Assembly: GCA_964017065.1 (NCBI GenBank)
Contig: OZ024791.1
Span: forward strand, 5,570,547 to 5,634,546
Source of the DNA: Haliclona indistincta
Taxonomy: Eukaryota > Porifera > Demospongiae > Haplosclerida > Chalinidae
Length of the DNA stretch: 64,000 nucleotides
Direction: 5' to 3'
A program made the translations under genes and the position numbers. The notes beneath the pieces were generated by a model. It was not told the DNA's origin and did no database searches. It was given only the letters and a program-made list of their open reading frames with translations. Positions 46,288 to 57,657 of this stretch are shown here, piece after piece (positions within the stretch are counted from its first letter, which is position 1; the number at the start of each line of letters is the position of its first letter).

Positions 46288-46794
46288 CCATCAACAAAAA
46301 CCGTGGATTCACGTGACACTCGTACCATTGTTTATAGTAGTCGCTAGCGCTGTAGCCATTAGAATGACTAGCAACTGCCGGATGCCGATGGGGATGGTCA
46401 ACATGTCCAGATGCAGAACGTTCCGGAGCTTAACAGCCTTAGCTAGCTTTTCAGCCTGTGATCGTCTACGACTACTAGCAATGCCGATCGTGTTGTGTAT
46501 TCGCTACACATGACGGGAATTGGAAACCAATCGGCTAAATACCGACGGCAGGGCCGTGGGACTTAAATAGCCGGTCAAGTTGCTATTACATGTAGTGCCG
46601 TGCAGTAGTGCCGACTGTGCCGTGTGTATACTACGTACACGGCACTACTACACGGTACTACAGGAAGTCTACTGTCAGTGGTGTGCACACAACTCCCCCG
46701 TCGACATGAGCGCTTACACCCAGAAATTCGTAGGAGCTAGCCGGAGTTAATAGCACGTAAAAGGATCACGTGCACTAAAATAGTGCATCTCGTA
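46288..46794. other. Intergenic region with a hairpin
   Basis: 507 bp between the MITE and receptor paralogue 2. It includes an inverted repeat at 46617-46645 (GTGCCGTGT / ACACGGCAC) embedded in repeated TAGTGCCG motifs (46594-46650). No gene seen. Confidence 0.5.
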
Positions 46795-48737
46795 TCACTT
46801 TATGTTAACAGTCTCATATGCATTGTTTTTGCTCAAAGTAATTTCCTTCAGTGTGATGTAAGCTGGATTATCATCAACTGGAACATGATCAACAACACCT
46901 GCAGTTCCTATGACAAATGCAGTAATGAGAATCAATTTTTAACTGTAGTGTTCTATAGTACCTTTATAATTAGTCTGCTTTTTTCTCAAAATAATTACTA
47001 CCACTATCAGAATAGTAATGACCACTGACATTATTACAAACAGTAACAGTAACCCAGTAGTGATGGAGGAAGCTATTATGATGACAGATGAAAATTTTAA
47101 CAATGGTGTGTTATCAGCAGATAAATTCACTGTGAAACCAGTAGTAGCTGTAGCAATAAAGAAAACAGTTACTGTATTATTATGCTGTTGCATTATTTTA
47201 TCATGCTGGAAAATTTAATTTACCAGGCATTGTATTAGAGGTAATAAAGACTGCAGAGGTAGGATTAATGTATCCACCATGATTGAATTGTAATTGATCT
47301 TCTAATTGATATGCAGGCTTGTCATCCTTCACGCTGTCATACACTCTCACGCTATAGTTTCCTGCAGGTATATCAGTGATGTTGGCAGATCCTTCATTAC
47401 CATCCAATCTCTCCAGTGTCTTATTGATGGTATGTTGGCCTTGTTCATCTTGAACTACTGCAAATCCCTGTGCAGTTGAATTGATAGCATATGCACACTT
47501 GACTAGTATAGAGGTATGGTCAGAAGATACATCACAGCCTTGTATACCATAAGAACCTTAATTATAGAATCAACATAACCATGATAAACAATTTAAATTT
47601 ATTAAACTTACTGAAAGAAACTGTCCATTTTTCTACTTCTCTGTTATTAGCAACTACTATAACATCACACAAACAGTGACAGCTTCTTTCAACAAAGATT
47701 ATGTAGTCAATCACACCAGGTTGTGATATATCCATCTCAGTATGCATGGTTTTATTACTGTCTGTTGTTGGATATGTTACGGACACAAGTTTTTGATCAG
47801 GACAAACTAGAGGACTCCGCTAAAATAAACAATAAATCATTATGTATTGACATGCATACAATTACCTGTAGTATATTAACTATGAAAGCAACTGCAGAGT
47901 GAGTGATGTTGTTGTTGACAACTGTAGCTACCGTCACACTTGTCATATCATAGTACTCTAAAGAAATTGAATAATAATTTTGTAATAACTTCCATCTAGC
48001 TACTCACCTCCTGGTACTCTCAGTTCAGTGACGACACTATCACTATGATGCTCAGATGAGAATGCTGTCACATTAACTGTGTAGAACTGACATAGTTGAA
48101 GTGTAGCTATTTGATAGCCGGTATTGTTAGTGGTGGCACTGACAAGTATTTGACCAGTGTTGTTGTTCATTACTATCACTCTATAGAAGATACCACCGAG
48201 CACACCAGCAGTTGCTGGAGGATCCCACAAAACGTCATCCAACAAAGGACCAAATCTCACATTAGCAACTCTTCCAATACCTGTATAATTGTTATAAGCA
48301 TTATAGCATCTGATAGCACCTCACCATGAAGAACAATCAGGGTAGCATTGTTACTGGTCAATGAACCAGGAAACAGTATGCAATGTACAGTAGTGCCATT
48401 GTTTACTGATGTAGCTGGTACAGTGAGGGTGGACTGTATCGTGTCTGATGATATCGGAAAAGTTCTTGCACTAATTCCTCGAGCCACAATGACAGAGTCT
48501 GTATCAGTTACATAAATCCCATCTGCTATCCATTGGATGAGAACTCCAGTACCAGTACAGTGAAATAGAGCATTCTCTCCCACCAGTACACTTACTGATA
48601 CTGGATCCGTTAGTGCTAAATGTATACTGTGAGTTCAGGCATGATTAAACAACTCGAATCTCACCGGCAAGGGAAGCAATGCAACTCATGCAAAGAACCG
48701 CGATCTGCGCCAGTTTAACTTGACAGTGATTCGGCAT
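46795..48737 (-). CDS. Single-pass Ig/FN3 receptor with tyrosine-motif tail, paralogue 2
   Basis: Eight exons (minus): 48737-48665, 48615-48325, 48280-48008, 47957-47866, 47819-47612, 47556-47224, 47147-46962, 46898-46795; 519 residues. Signal peptide residues 1-24 (LAQIAVLCMSCIASLA). Ig domain: LFHCTG, IQWIADG, VHCILFPG. FN3: VLWDPPATAGV, FYTVNVTAFSSEHHSDS. Two further extracellular modules hold paired cysteines (ERSCHCLCDV; YGIQGCDVSSDHTSI). The membrane span is about GLLLLFVIMSVVITILIVVV followed by LRKKQ. The 43-residue cytoplasmic tail has DNPAYITL and, ten residues after that Leu, AYETVNI: an NPxY motif and a YxxL-x10-YxxV pair resembling ITAM/ITIM signalling motifs. Many N-glycosylation sequons. 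Ligand unknown; a recognition or adhesion receptor is inferred. Confidence 0.8.
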
Positions 48738-49458
48738 TACTGACCGTCTTGCTGAATGCGCATGTACATTGTACACAGGTTGAAACCGCGATCTTATACA
48801 AACTCCACAATGATGCTCCGTGCAAATGCATGCGATTTATTATTATGTTGTACATACATGGGCAGAACTAGCGAGTCTGTACTCGAAACGTGCTCGCTCA
48901 GGCTCGTTGACCCTAAGCAGGTTGCCTTACTGTACTACATGTGCATGTGTACATTGCATTTATTATTATTATCAACAAAGCAATGAAACGCAACAGAATA
49001 CAGAAGAATGATAAAAATTATTATAAATCTGCTGATATAAAATAGACAATGATGATTAAATAAAAATTTCCGGAGATAATGAAACACACAAGCACACAAT
49101 GAAACACAAAAGCACACATACATAACAGAGACAGTACTAAAGTCATTCCATACCACTAAGAAAAGGCAGAGAAGAGGACAAGTCACGAATAATTTTTTAT
49201 TTATTAAGAAACATGCCAGCGTTAGACAAAAGATACGGAGCTTTGAGTTTGGGAGATAAAGTGGCAAGCCTGGCAGCAGAGAAGATGACATCACGCAGGG
49301 GCATTATGCCTTGTGATTTTGTCACTCTACCCAAGACACGAGAGATGATGGTCACCAAAAGAGTCGATATGATGACGACATTGTGGGCAGGGACTGAGGG
49401 ACCTTCTGAGAAAAGACGAATATAGTACTGGAGACAAACACAAAATTATAAATTAGTA
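48738..49458. other. Intergenic region, receptor 2 to TPK1
   Basis: 721 bp. A plus-strand frame at 49213-49425 (70 codons) and an opposite minus frame with a hydrophobic run (VVIISTLLVTIISRVLGR) both lack family resemblance and splice context. I treat the region as TPK1 3' UTR and spacer. Confidence 0.4.
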
Positions 49459-50675
49459 TTATTGACAGAGTTTGTGTGACATTGTCCAGAGAAGTGGTTG
49501 GGTGCATGTCACAGTCACGGCTTCATTCAGTATCAAGTTATTTGTGCTGATCAGACCACCCATTTGCAGTTTGTGCTTGTCTAATACAAAGTAGAGCAGT
49601 TAGATGAATATTTTACTCAATATTTTACCAAGGTTCCATTTCAGACCAGTTGTAGAACAGGACTGACATGTTTCACCAACAGGTACTAGCCCACAGTGAC
49701 CCTCCTCCAGACCTGTGTCAGTGTGTATAATGTGACTTCCCTAGAAGCACAATAAAAAACTAATCTTACTAACATTATACACAATAATAATAAATTATGT
49801 ATTAGAATCAGATTATAATTTTTATATAGTAATCGCTCACTGGTTGAAGAAGGATAATAAAAGAGTCTTCAGTGAGTATAGACAGTGATACATGAGGTCC
49901 TGTCTTGGTATTGTATAGTGTGTTGATATTAGCCAGAACCTGGTCAAACCTGCCCCAAAGAGTGTTGAAGGCAACAATTGTGGAAAACTGGATCATAGAG
50001 ATTTTAATATGTGCTGCTTTCAGGTTACATGTAATTGTTGTGCATAATAATTTATGTATTGCATTCACCTTGTACTTGGTTGGTTCACGTTTTTGCAATT
50101 CTAGCAGCAGATCAACTGCTTTGTCAAAGTCTGTATTGTGCTGACTGGGTATACGCTTCACCTGTGAACCCTTCATGTAGTGAGAGTAGTGATAAGTAAA
50201 CCACAACATGTTACGATAAAGAGAGCTTGTCACACCTGGTCAGTGTAGTATTGCAACACTTCATCTCTAGCCGAGTCCATGTCACCAACGATGTAATCCG
50301 GGATGTATCTGCATCGCAACATTAGTCTACTAAAGTATTACTATGCAAAATTATATCAATAAACCTTTCTCTTTCTGTGACAGTATCATAAAGAGAATTA
50401 GTTCCACCGTCTGCACACACTCTCAACGAAACTGCACGTACAATGGAATTGTTATTGATTATGAAGGGTCACGCACAGTTTTTCCAATATTCAAACAACG
50501 GTTTTTCCAGCCCCCGCATGTTGTGGCCACAATTTAAAAGCACTATTGCCGCTTTGGCTGATTCTGTGCAAAAAGGAAAGAGTTCACTGTCATCACTCTG
50601 TACATGGCATTCACCTTTAAAGCAGTGCAGTGGATAATGCTGCCTCTGGGTCACGGGTGCGGGAACAGCCATCAT
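49459..50675 (-). CDS. TPK1: Thiamin pyrophosphokinase
   Basis: Transfers pyrophosphate from ATP to thiamin to make thiamin diphosphate in the cytosol. Eight exons (minus): 50675-50615, 50563-50477, 50431-50365, 50308-50236, 50161-50069, 49987-49841, 49740-49629, 49580-49459; 253 residues (human 243). Active-site blocks: VCADGGTNSLYD, YIPDYIVGDMDSARDEV, QHNTDFDKAVDLL, WGRFDQVLANINTLYN, then the thiamin-binding C-terminal domain LLQPGSHIIHTDTGLEEGHC, CGLVPVGETC and TTGLKWNL. The end matches LLWTMSHK. Odd: the usual GGLGGRFDQ loop reads NTLWGRFDQ. Two Met codons start the protein; I used the outer one. Divergent from LAMTOR4 (65 bp). Confidence 0.93.
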
Positions 50676-50740
50676 GTCAAGTTCGTCTATTCGAACACGA
50701 AATCCGTTTACAGCCGGATACTCGTGCTAAGCTGTAATAC
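50676..50740. promoter_or_regulatory. Divergent promoter, TPK1 / LAMTOR4
   Basis: Only 65 bp between start codons, the tightest in the window. No TATA box. Shared promoter inferred. Confidence 0.45.
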
Positions 50741-51199
50741 ATGGTAAGCGACACCTTTCCCTCGCCTTTTCCTTCGCTTTTTTACTTGTTCTGAAACTCT
50801 CTGTAGGCTTCCTTAGAGACTATTCCTGGTCAGAAAGGCTACCTGGTTATTTCTACAGACGGTGCGGTTGTACAGGTCTGATTGCTTGCTTGTTATTGTC
50901 TGGTTTACATTTCACCATGATTACCTCTCACTCAGTCTGGTGGGGAATTGCAAAATGATGAACAAACTGCAGATCTAATGCTACGACTAGTGAAGAATGG
51001 GCAAAAGTTGGTAAATTCACTAAGTGCTGAGCGCAAAAGTAACATACATCGTCTCTCGGGTGAGTATTATGATGAAAGCAGTATCTTCACTGACTCCTCC
51101 CACCTCTTTTCTCTAGTTTGTTACAAGAATCACACTCTCGTTGCATCAGTCTGGAATCACAGAGTTCATGTGGTTAAGAGACTCAATCCAGAGACATAA
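50741..51199 (+). CDS. LAMTOR4: Ragulator complex subunit LAMTOR4, with a one-codon first exon
   Basis: Roadblock-fold subunit of Ragulator, which anchors Rag GTPases and mTORC1 to lysosomes. Exons 50741-50743 (ATG only), 50807-50875, 50936-51059, 51117-51199; 92 residues (human 99). Sequence ASLETIPGQKGYLVISTDGA, then SGGELQNDEQTADLM matches the family SSGDLENDEQ block; the last exon VCYKNHTLVASVWNHRVHVV ends in VVKRLNPET. In the vertebrate protein the same VVKRQN end follows. The first ATG is followed at once by a consensus donor GTAAGC; no other ATG precedes exon 2 in frame. Confidence 0.88.
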
Positions 51200-52203
51200 G
51201 AGATACTAGACTATAATTAACAGTAAATACTGGTGCTTGGACTGTGTCCGAGAGTAATGTATAGATCCATTTTGTGCTCATTAATATGATTCTATTGACT
51301 GTCGTTTGAGAAACAGATGTGTCCTTGTGTGATGGACTTAGTATAAGTAATAAACCAGAAATAAACTATAACCACACCCACATACTCTGCACTGAGGTCA
51401 ATACTGTGTGCGCATGTGTGTTATTGCAAGTAGTCGTGATCACTATGCATAATTCTATTGCTGATCCATTGTTCATGGAACAAGGCATTAGTTCCAGATT
51501 AGTGCTACTATTGCAAACAACGTCATGGCATGATATATTATACCACCTGTCCTAGCTGACATACCTCTCAACCCTCACTAAAGCGCGGTCATGTGATTGT
51601 CTAGTATACTGTAAAACTGACTGGTACACACATCTGCATCGATAGTACAGCGGAACCCTTCTAATCTGAACACCATGGATAGTGTCCTGATTTCAGGGGT
51701 TGTTATTCATAGATTTGGGCAGGAGTGCATAATGAGAGAAACAAATGGTAGTTGGAACGTCAAGTGCCAACCATCATTCAGACTGATTCAGTGTATCTTT
51801 AGTAAAGTCCATCTCTAATTTTTAATCAAATGCGAAGGCACTTCACACTCCTACTCTATTACGTCTATTATGTCTATTACATGATAACTGATAATATTAT
51901 AATAATTATTACTAACGGTCCATCGCCACTACCAGTAGCAGCTGAGACAATAACATTATAATAAAGATTTGGGAGCAAAAATAATAAGTCACAGAACCTA
52001 TTGTCCTATGAACAGCAATATCACATCAAAATACATAATACTAAGATAGTAGTCTTTGCTTAAGAGTAAAACTTTCAGCGTGCAGAAATGACTGGTCATA
52101 AAACGATCACATTACTATCATGGTCCAAAAGTTGCGTGTGTTTTTAAGAAGATAACAGTTACATGTTGAGCTTTGTTAGTTGTGGCTAAGAGGCAGCTAG
52201 TCA
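51200..52203. other. Convergent intergenic region with a TIR-element end
   Basis: About 1 kb between LAMTOR4 and the DLG gene stop codons. At about 51646-51700, TACAGCGGAACCCTTCTAAT followed by CTGAACACCATGG resembles a Tigger/pogo-type terminus; a second end was not found. The rest shows nothing I can name. Confidence 0.45.
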
Positions 52204-55200
52204 TCACAGAGGTTGGGTCGATGGGACCCAGATAAAGTTGCCTGAATTCTCGTGGATCACATCCTTTACTTTGTCGTAGACGTCATTCAAAGATTCTCCA
52301 TCAACAATAGCTGAGGGAAAGAAGGGCAGTGACATTGAAACACAATAACAATTGGTCTAGTAATATTCGTCCATTGACTGACCTGTGAAGGAATCAGCAA
52401 AGTCTTGTTCAATGCTACGCCCCTTATCAAACATCTGTTGTGCTTGCTCGTTGGACAAACGTGGTTGGGCACTCCTAAAAGTGAATGTGTAAGTGAAGTA
52501 CCACACAGGATAAAAGACATACTTGATCACATCAGCACTTCCTGGGCGAATACAGACAGCAATGGGCAACAAATCAGCCATCACTAGTCGCCGGATAGCA
52601 AAACCACTCACACCCAGTATGCAGTGCTTCCCCTGAAAAGGATGAATTTTTATCAATGAATGTAAAATCCGTCACAAAGTTCATCAACTTGCCTGTTCTG
52701 CGACCTCTCTCACAGCCTGGATACTAGTACCATAAAGGTTATCCTTGTATCTTCCAGCCTCTATGAACAGGTGAGCCTGTATATCTCTCTCCATCTGCTC
52801 CACACTCTCTACAAAGTGATAGTCGCGGCCATCCAATTCACCGTCTCTTGCTTTACGGGTAGTGTCTGCAGTGAAGTGTACTCGGTAAACTTAGGAGACT
52901 TGAAATGAGGTAAAATCTTACGTGGTACACAGCCAGCAAACTTTTCAGGAAATTCTTGTACCAACATGTCGTTTATGTCTTCCTTCAGTGGACCAAGGAT
53001 AATAACAGGTCTAGTGTATCCTCCTAAACATGACATTGAAATTCCGACTACTTTAGCATCTTTATGCATCTTACTTTGTTGCAGTTCAACAGGTTCATAA
53101 GTGGGGATCACTTCATCGTCAACTGCAATACAATAACGTAATCAATACACAGGAATGTGATAGATACCACCACCTACCCTTTGGTTCATCAGCCTCGGCA
53201 GCACCTGCTGAGGCACCAGCATTGCTGTTCTTCTTACCAAAAGACAGTTTGATCTTGAAGCTAGAGCGTGCTTTCTACATTAAAAAGTACATGATAGTAC
53301 TCTCCCGCTAGCACACCATCACAAACCTTGTTAGCCTTGTCACCCTCTCCTTCACCACGAGTGAACTTCACACTCTTCTGACCAACTTTGTGACGACGCT
53401 CGATTCTCTGTCGGCTGGGGATGAGCCCCTGAGGGCCATCGTCAGCTAGTGGTCCGACAGGACATGCCTGCCACCACTCATCATCACTCCCATTGAGAAC
53501 ATGTAGAATGTCACCATGCTTGAAAGAGATACCTTCACCAGGACAACCAGTCTCTTTGCTGGCATCATGGTCAAACAGTGCCCTGAGAATGTAGAAGTCA
53601 TAGAAGAGTATAAGTTGATAAAGGAGATCACACTTACCTAACATATAGCTTCTTAACAGATGGACCCATTGCCTGTGCCTTCAACCGTCGATGGAACTCC
53701 TCGAATTCTAGGTAAGAAGAAATTGAAATCTTGAAATGGTATCACAATGACTGACTCACCTTCAGGTTTGTATATTACTTTCAGTGTGACCCGGTTGCCG
53801 GCTGTCATGAGAGCTTTAGCAGCAGTCTCGTGAGTCCAGCGCTCCATATTCTGTCCATTCACCTGATAGAAGAGGGCAAGATATGTAACAGAGGCACATG
53901 TACACGCCACTACTCACCTCCATGATTTGATCTCCTACTTTCAGCTGTCCATTCCTACCAGCCAGACCATCTGGCGAGATGACAGAGCAGAATATTCCGA
54001 CCTCTTCTTCACCTCCAATGATATTAAACCCTAGACCATCTCCTTCACTTCGCTCCAGGATCACATAGCGAGGCTTGTTGATCAGAGTATCACCCTGTGT
54101 GATAATATCAATGAACTGATTGTGAGCAAACGTTATTCCCAACTGACCAGGACATCAGATGAAGAGGTTGGTGTGACTTGTGAGATAGCATTTTTCTCCA
54201 CTTTAAGGATGACCTTCTCCTGTGTAGCCTTGAGCACACCCACTGCATCAGGGTGGGATATATCTGTCATTGGGGTTTGGTTGACCTGCATGAGCAAACA
54301 TAGAGGAAATAATGACTACATGTTCCAAGTACTAGTGTTATCACAGCTGACCTGTAGTAGCCTGTCGCCCACAGCTAGAGTACCATCATCAGCAGCTGCT
54401 CCATTGGGTATAATTTTGGTGACAAAGATCCCATTATCTCCCATGACATGCTGGTTATCCTTGCCGCCAGCAATGCTGAATCCAAGGCCTGATGAACACA
54501 GACCACACTCAGTCATTCATTCCAGGTCATATGAACCTCATTCTCTCACCTTTCCCTGGCATCTTCGTCAGATTAATCTCCAAAATACGAGACTCAGGTG
54601 ATTGAGGAGCAGGAGGAGGAGATGGAGAGTGCTCAACTGCAAAGAAATAATTATATTGAATATCAAAAGCATATAATATGAATCTAGCACCTTTCAGACG
54701 ATCCATTGTCGCTACAGATGAAGCAGGAGACCAGGCGCGCTCCATATAGCGACGGACATGCTAGGGAAATTGAGTGAGTTTATATAATAGATGAGGTATT
54801 TACTACTCACCAACTCAACAGTCATTCCAGCACTCTTCAACGAGTCCACAGCATCAGCATGAGTCACACTGATCAGAGATCTACCATTGACCTGCACTAT
54901 CTGGTCACCCAACCTGAAAGGTCAAACAAACATCAATGGTAGAAATGCTTAGATCACAGAGTGCGATTTTGTAAATAAACAGTCAGGGTTCACAGGAAAA
55001 AACAGTACACAAAAATATGTTATGAGACTTACTGGACAAGGCCGCATTTCTCAGCAGGGGACTCAGGGATGAGTTTAGTGATGAACACACCGTAGTCACC
55101 AACAACATGAGGATTATCAGTTCCTCCAGCAATACTGAGACCTAAACCTCTCTTCTCATCCTAGAGAGAGAGAGTGAGTGAGTGAGAGAGTGAGTGAGCA

Positions 55201-57270
55201 AGTGGGTATAATAAGAGATTGCTTACTCTTTCAATCACAACGACCTCATCCTTGAACAAAGTCTACAAAATAGACAGCATGATTATGCAAACTTTTATAG
55301 ACAACACACGCACCTCTTTACTATCGCTCTCATCTTTGACCTTCTCCATCACCACAACAGGAGTTGGTGCAGCAACCACTACTGGCGGCTCAGGCTAAGG
55401 AAATGATAACACATAATAATCACATGTGTGTGACATGGGGTACATGTAATATAACTGAGCATAAACACCAAGTACATGCTAATGCTTGTACATGCAGATA
55501 GTGTCAGATCTATAGATAAGATTGCTTCATACAATGCATGTTTGGAGCATGTGAGATTGTGTGTGGACAATGTGTTTGAATTATGTTACACATACCACCG
55601 GTTCTTTGTGAACTCCATTCTGATGTGATGACTGCAGAAAGAGAAGACACTGATAATTTACAACCATGACCACTGATATGTAAAACCAGTGACCCCCACA
55701 CAAACACATCAGAGATTGAAGAGCTAACAGATGGGCTAAAGAAATGTTGACTACTCAACGTATCTCATGAGTACTGTTTACAGTTGCAGTAAGGAAGGTT
55801 TCATGATACGGCTTTAGGTGAATTCAATTACCAATGGATGTTATTTTAAGAAAATCATGACCTTAGCATGCAATAGGTTCCAATGGAATCTAGCTAAATT
55901 CATTGAACCAGTAAGCTCAGCACAAGTGAAGGTCATTGTATTCATCTTTATGATAACGATTTTTATTGGCATGTGTGGCTCTGTGTAAACAGGCGTAGGC
56001 TATGATTACCAGCAGTCACAACTATCATCCTCCTCCTTCACCAGGAGACAAAGATCAATCACATAAATTATTATACACAATGTAATTAACTTACACACTT
56101 ACTAACTACTCATTCATTTGCATATTGGTTGTGATTATGCCCACCATTAAGCATGGATTAGGCTGATTAAAATACCAGAATAGTACACACAGACACACAC
56201 AACTGAATTTTTTACAGTAGATGTGTGTGTTCTATACCATCAGCAATCTAATAGCAGCCAATGAACCACCAAAGATGCTGTAATCTACCAGTAACCAATG
56301 AACCACTTCAACAAGATATTATAGCTAATACAAGTACCAGACACCACTCAGGTATATGAAATCATTAATTCTTTTTAGCTTGACAACCAGGATATCACAG
56401 AACCACAAACTAGAATTATGAGAGGGCATGCTCATGTTACACATGAACCTTCTCTATCACTGTTACCCGAACGAGCGCTCAAACACACTGTCTTCATGAA
56501 TTTCCCTGACAAGACTAACACATTCCTGTGGTTGTTTACTGACATCATATGAACAAACACTCAACTAGGCACATTTGATGTCTACTGAGCTAAAACAACA
56601 TGCCTCACTCATCTACCATGGTATAAGAGCTTCCTTGATTAACATAGTATTAGTGTTTAGCTTCCCCATGTTCTTACCACTGCAGGAGGGTCACTGATGG
56701 TTCGCTGGGCAAGGCGCTTGGTATCCACTGGAATAGGCGGGTCATTCTCCTCCCACTTCTGAGTCAACTGGCGCACCTCCTCAGCCTTGTCAGCATCGGG
56801 CTTACCAGCATTGTCTAGCGTTAGTTCGTAAAACTCATGTATGTCTGAAAAGGAAATTTACAAAGCAGGTAACCAGAATACACAGTGCACAGATGTACTA
56901 ATGATCTATCTAAAGCCTGAATATGATCTGTTATGCTTCAGTAAGCTTCAGCTGCATTGTGATAGACATGTTTGGTCTAGTGATCATGTGCATTACCAAG
57001 GAGAGCTTGGAATAGTCGAGATCGAATAGCAACAATGGCTTTCTTCAGAGCCTCTTGCAGCTCCTCGGATCCTTGCTTTGCTTCTAGTTGTTGTACATAC
57101 TGCTCCAACAGCTCCAGAGCACGGTACGCCTCTGCAGGAGGGCGGAGGTCATCACGTCATGTGTACATGCACATTATTAACACCAAATCTCACAATAGAC
57201 TGCTAGCCACTCTAGTTGTTTGACAGTACCACACACACACACATACTGTACCTTGCTTGCGCCCCGGCAT
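52204..57270 (-). CDS. DLG1: Disks-large type MAGUK scaffold (DLG1-4 family)
   Basis: Membrane-associated guanylate-kinase scaffold for cell junctions and polarity. I place 22 exons (57270-57252 to 52310-52204), 840 residues, phases consistent. N-terminal L27 ([20 protein letters not shown], residues about 8-60), PDZ1 ([20 protein letters not shown]), PDZ2 ([20 protein letters not shown]), PDZ3 ([20 protein letters not shown], continuing [17 protein letters not shown]), SH3 ([24 protein letters not shown]) and a GK domain ([53 protein letters not shown]). It ends [13 protein letters not shown], a typical DLG end. Intron 52692-52633 has a GC donor (CAG|GCAAGT). Intron 56677-55632 is the longest (1 kb). 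The symbol stands for the single ancestral DLG rather than a specific vertebrate copy. Confidence 0.93.
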
Positions 57271-57657
57271 TGTGTTGGGCGGGTAAAGACGAGTGCGCTT
57301 TTCAAAGGTCCTTTGATAGCTGAACAAACAACAGACGATTGTGATGTGAACAATAGCTGTTGTGTAGAGAGAGAGAATATGGCGTGCTACCTCGAGCGAC
57401 AAGAGAGAAGGACGAATTTTGACCCCAGCAACCGAGGCCTAGCTGCAACTAGCCGGAAGTGTGAACCAAAGATACTGGTGTAAAAATAAAATGGCTTATG
57501 AGTCACGTGATTTAGAGCTATTTTTACTCACTTCAGTCACGTGATTTGTGGGCTGGGTGTGGCTCAGCTATTATTGGCTAGCCTGTACTACTGTTACAGT
57601 GTAGCATTTAGCTTAGTCCGAGCGGCTTAGTCGCGATAACTAAGCTTGAGTGGTGAA
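57271..57657. promoter_or_regulatory. Divergent region, DLG / ARF-like gene 1
   Basis: 387 bp between opposed starts. Contains GTCACGTGAT twice (about 57502-57511 and 57537-57546), i.e. two CACGTG-core sites 35 bp apart. Confidence 0.4.

Noticed and set aside
49209..49435. Small gene on either strand downstream of TPK1
   Set aside because: Both frames lack family resemblance and splice partners; probably 3' UTR.
55990..56040. Micro-exon in the long DLG intron (GAAGGAGGAGGATGATAG)
   Set aside because: Phase does not fit and flanking signals are weak.
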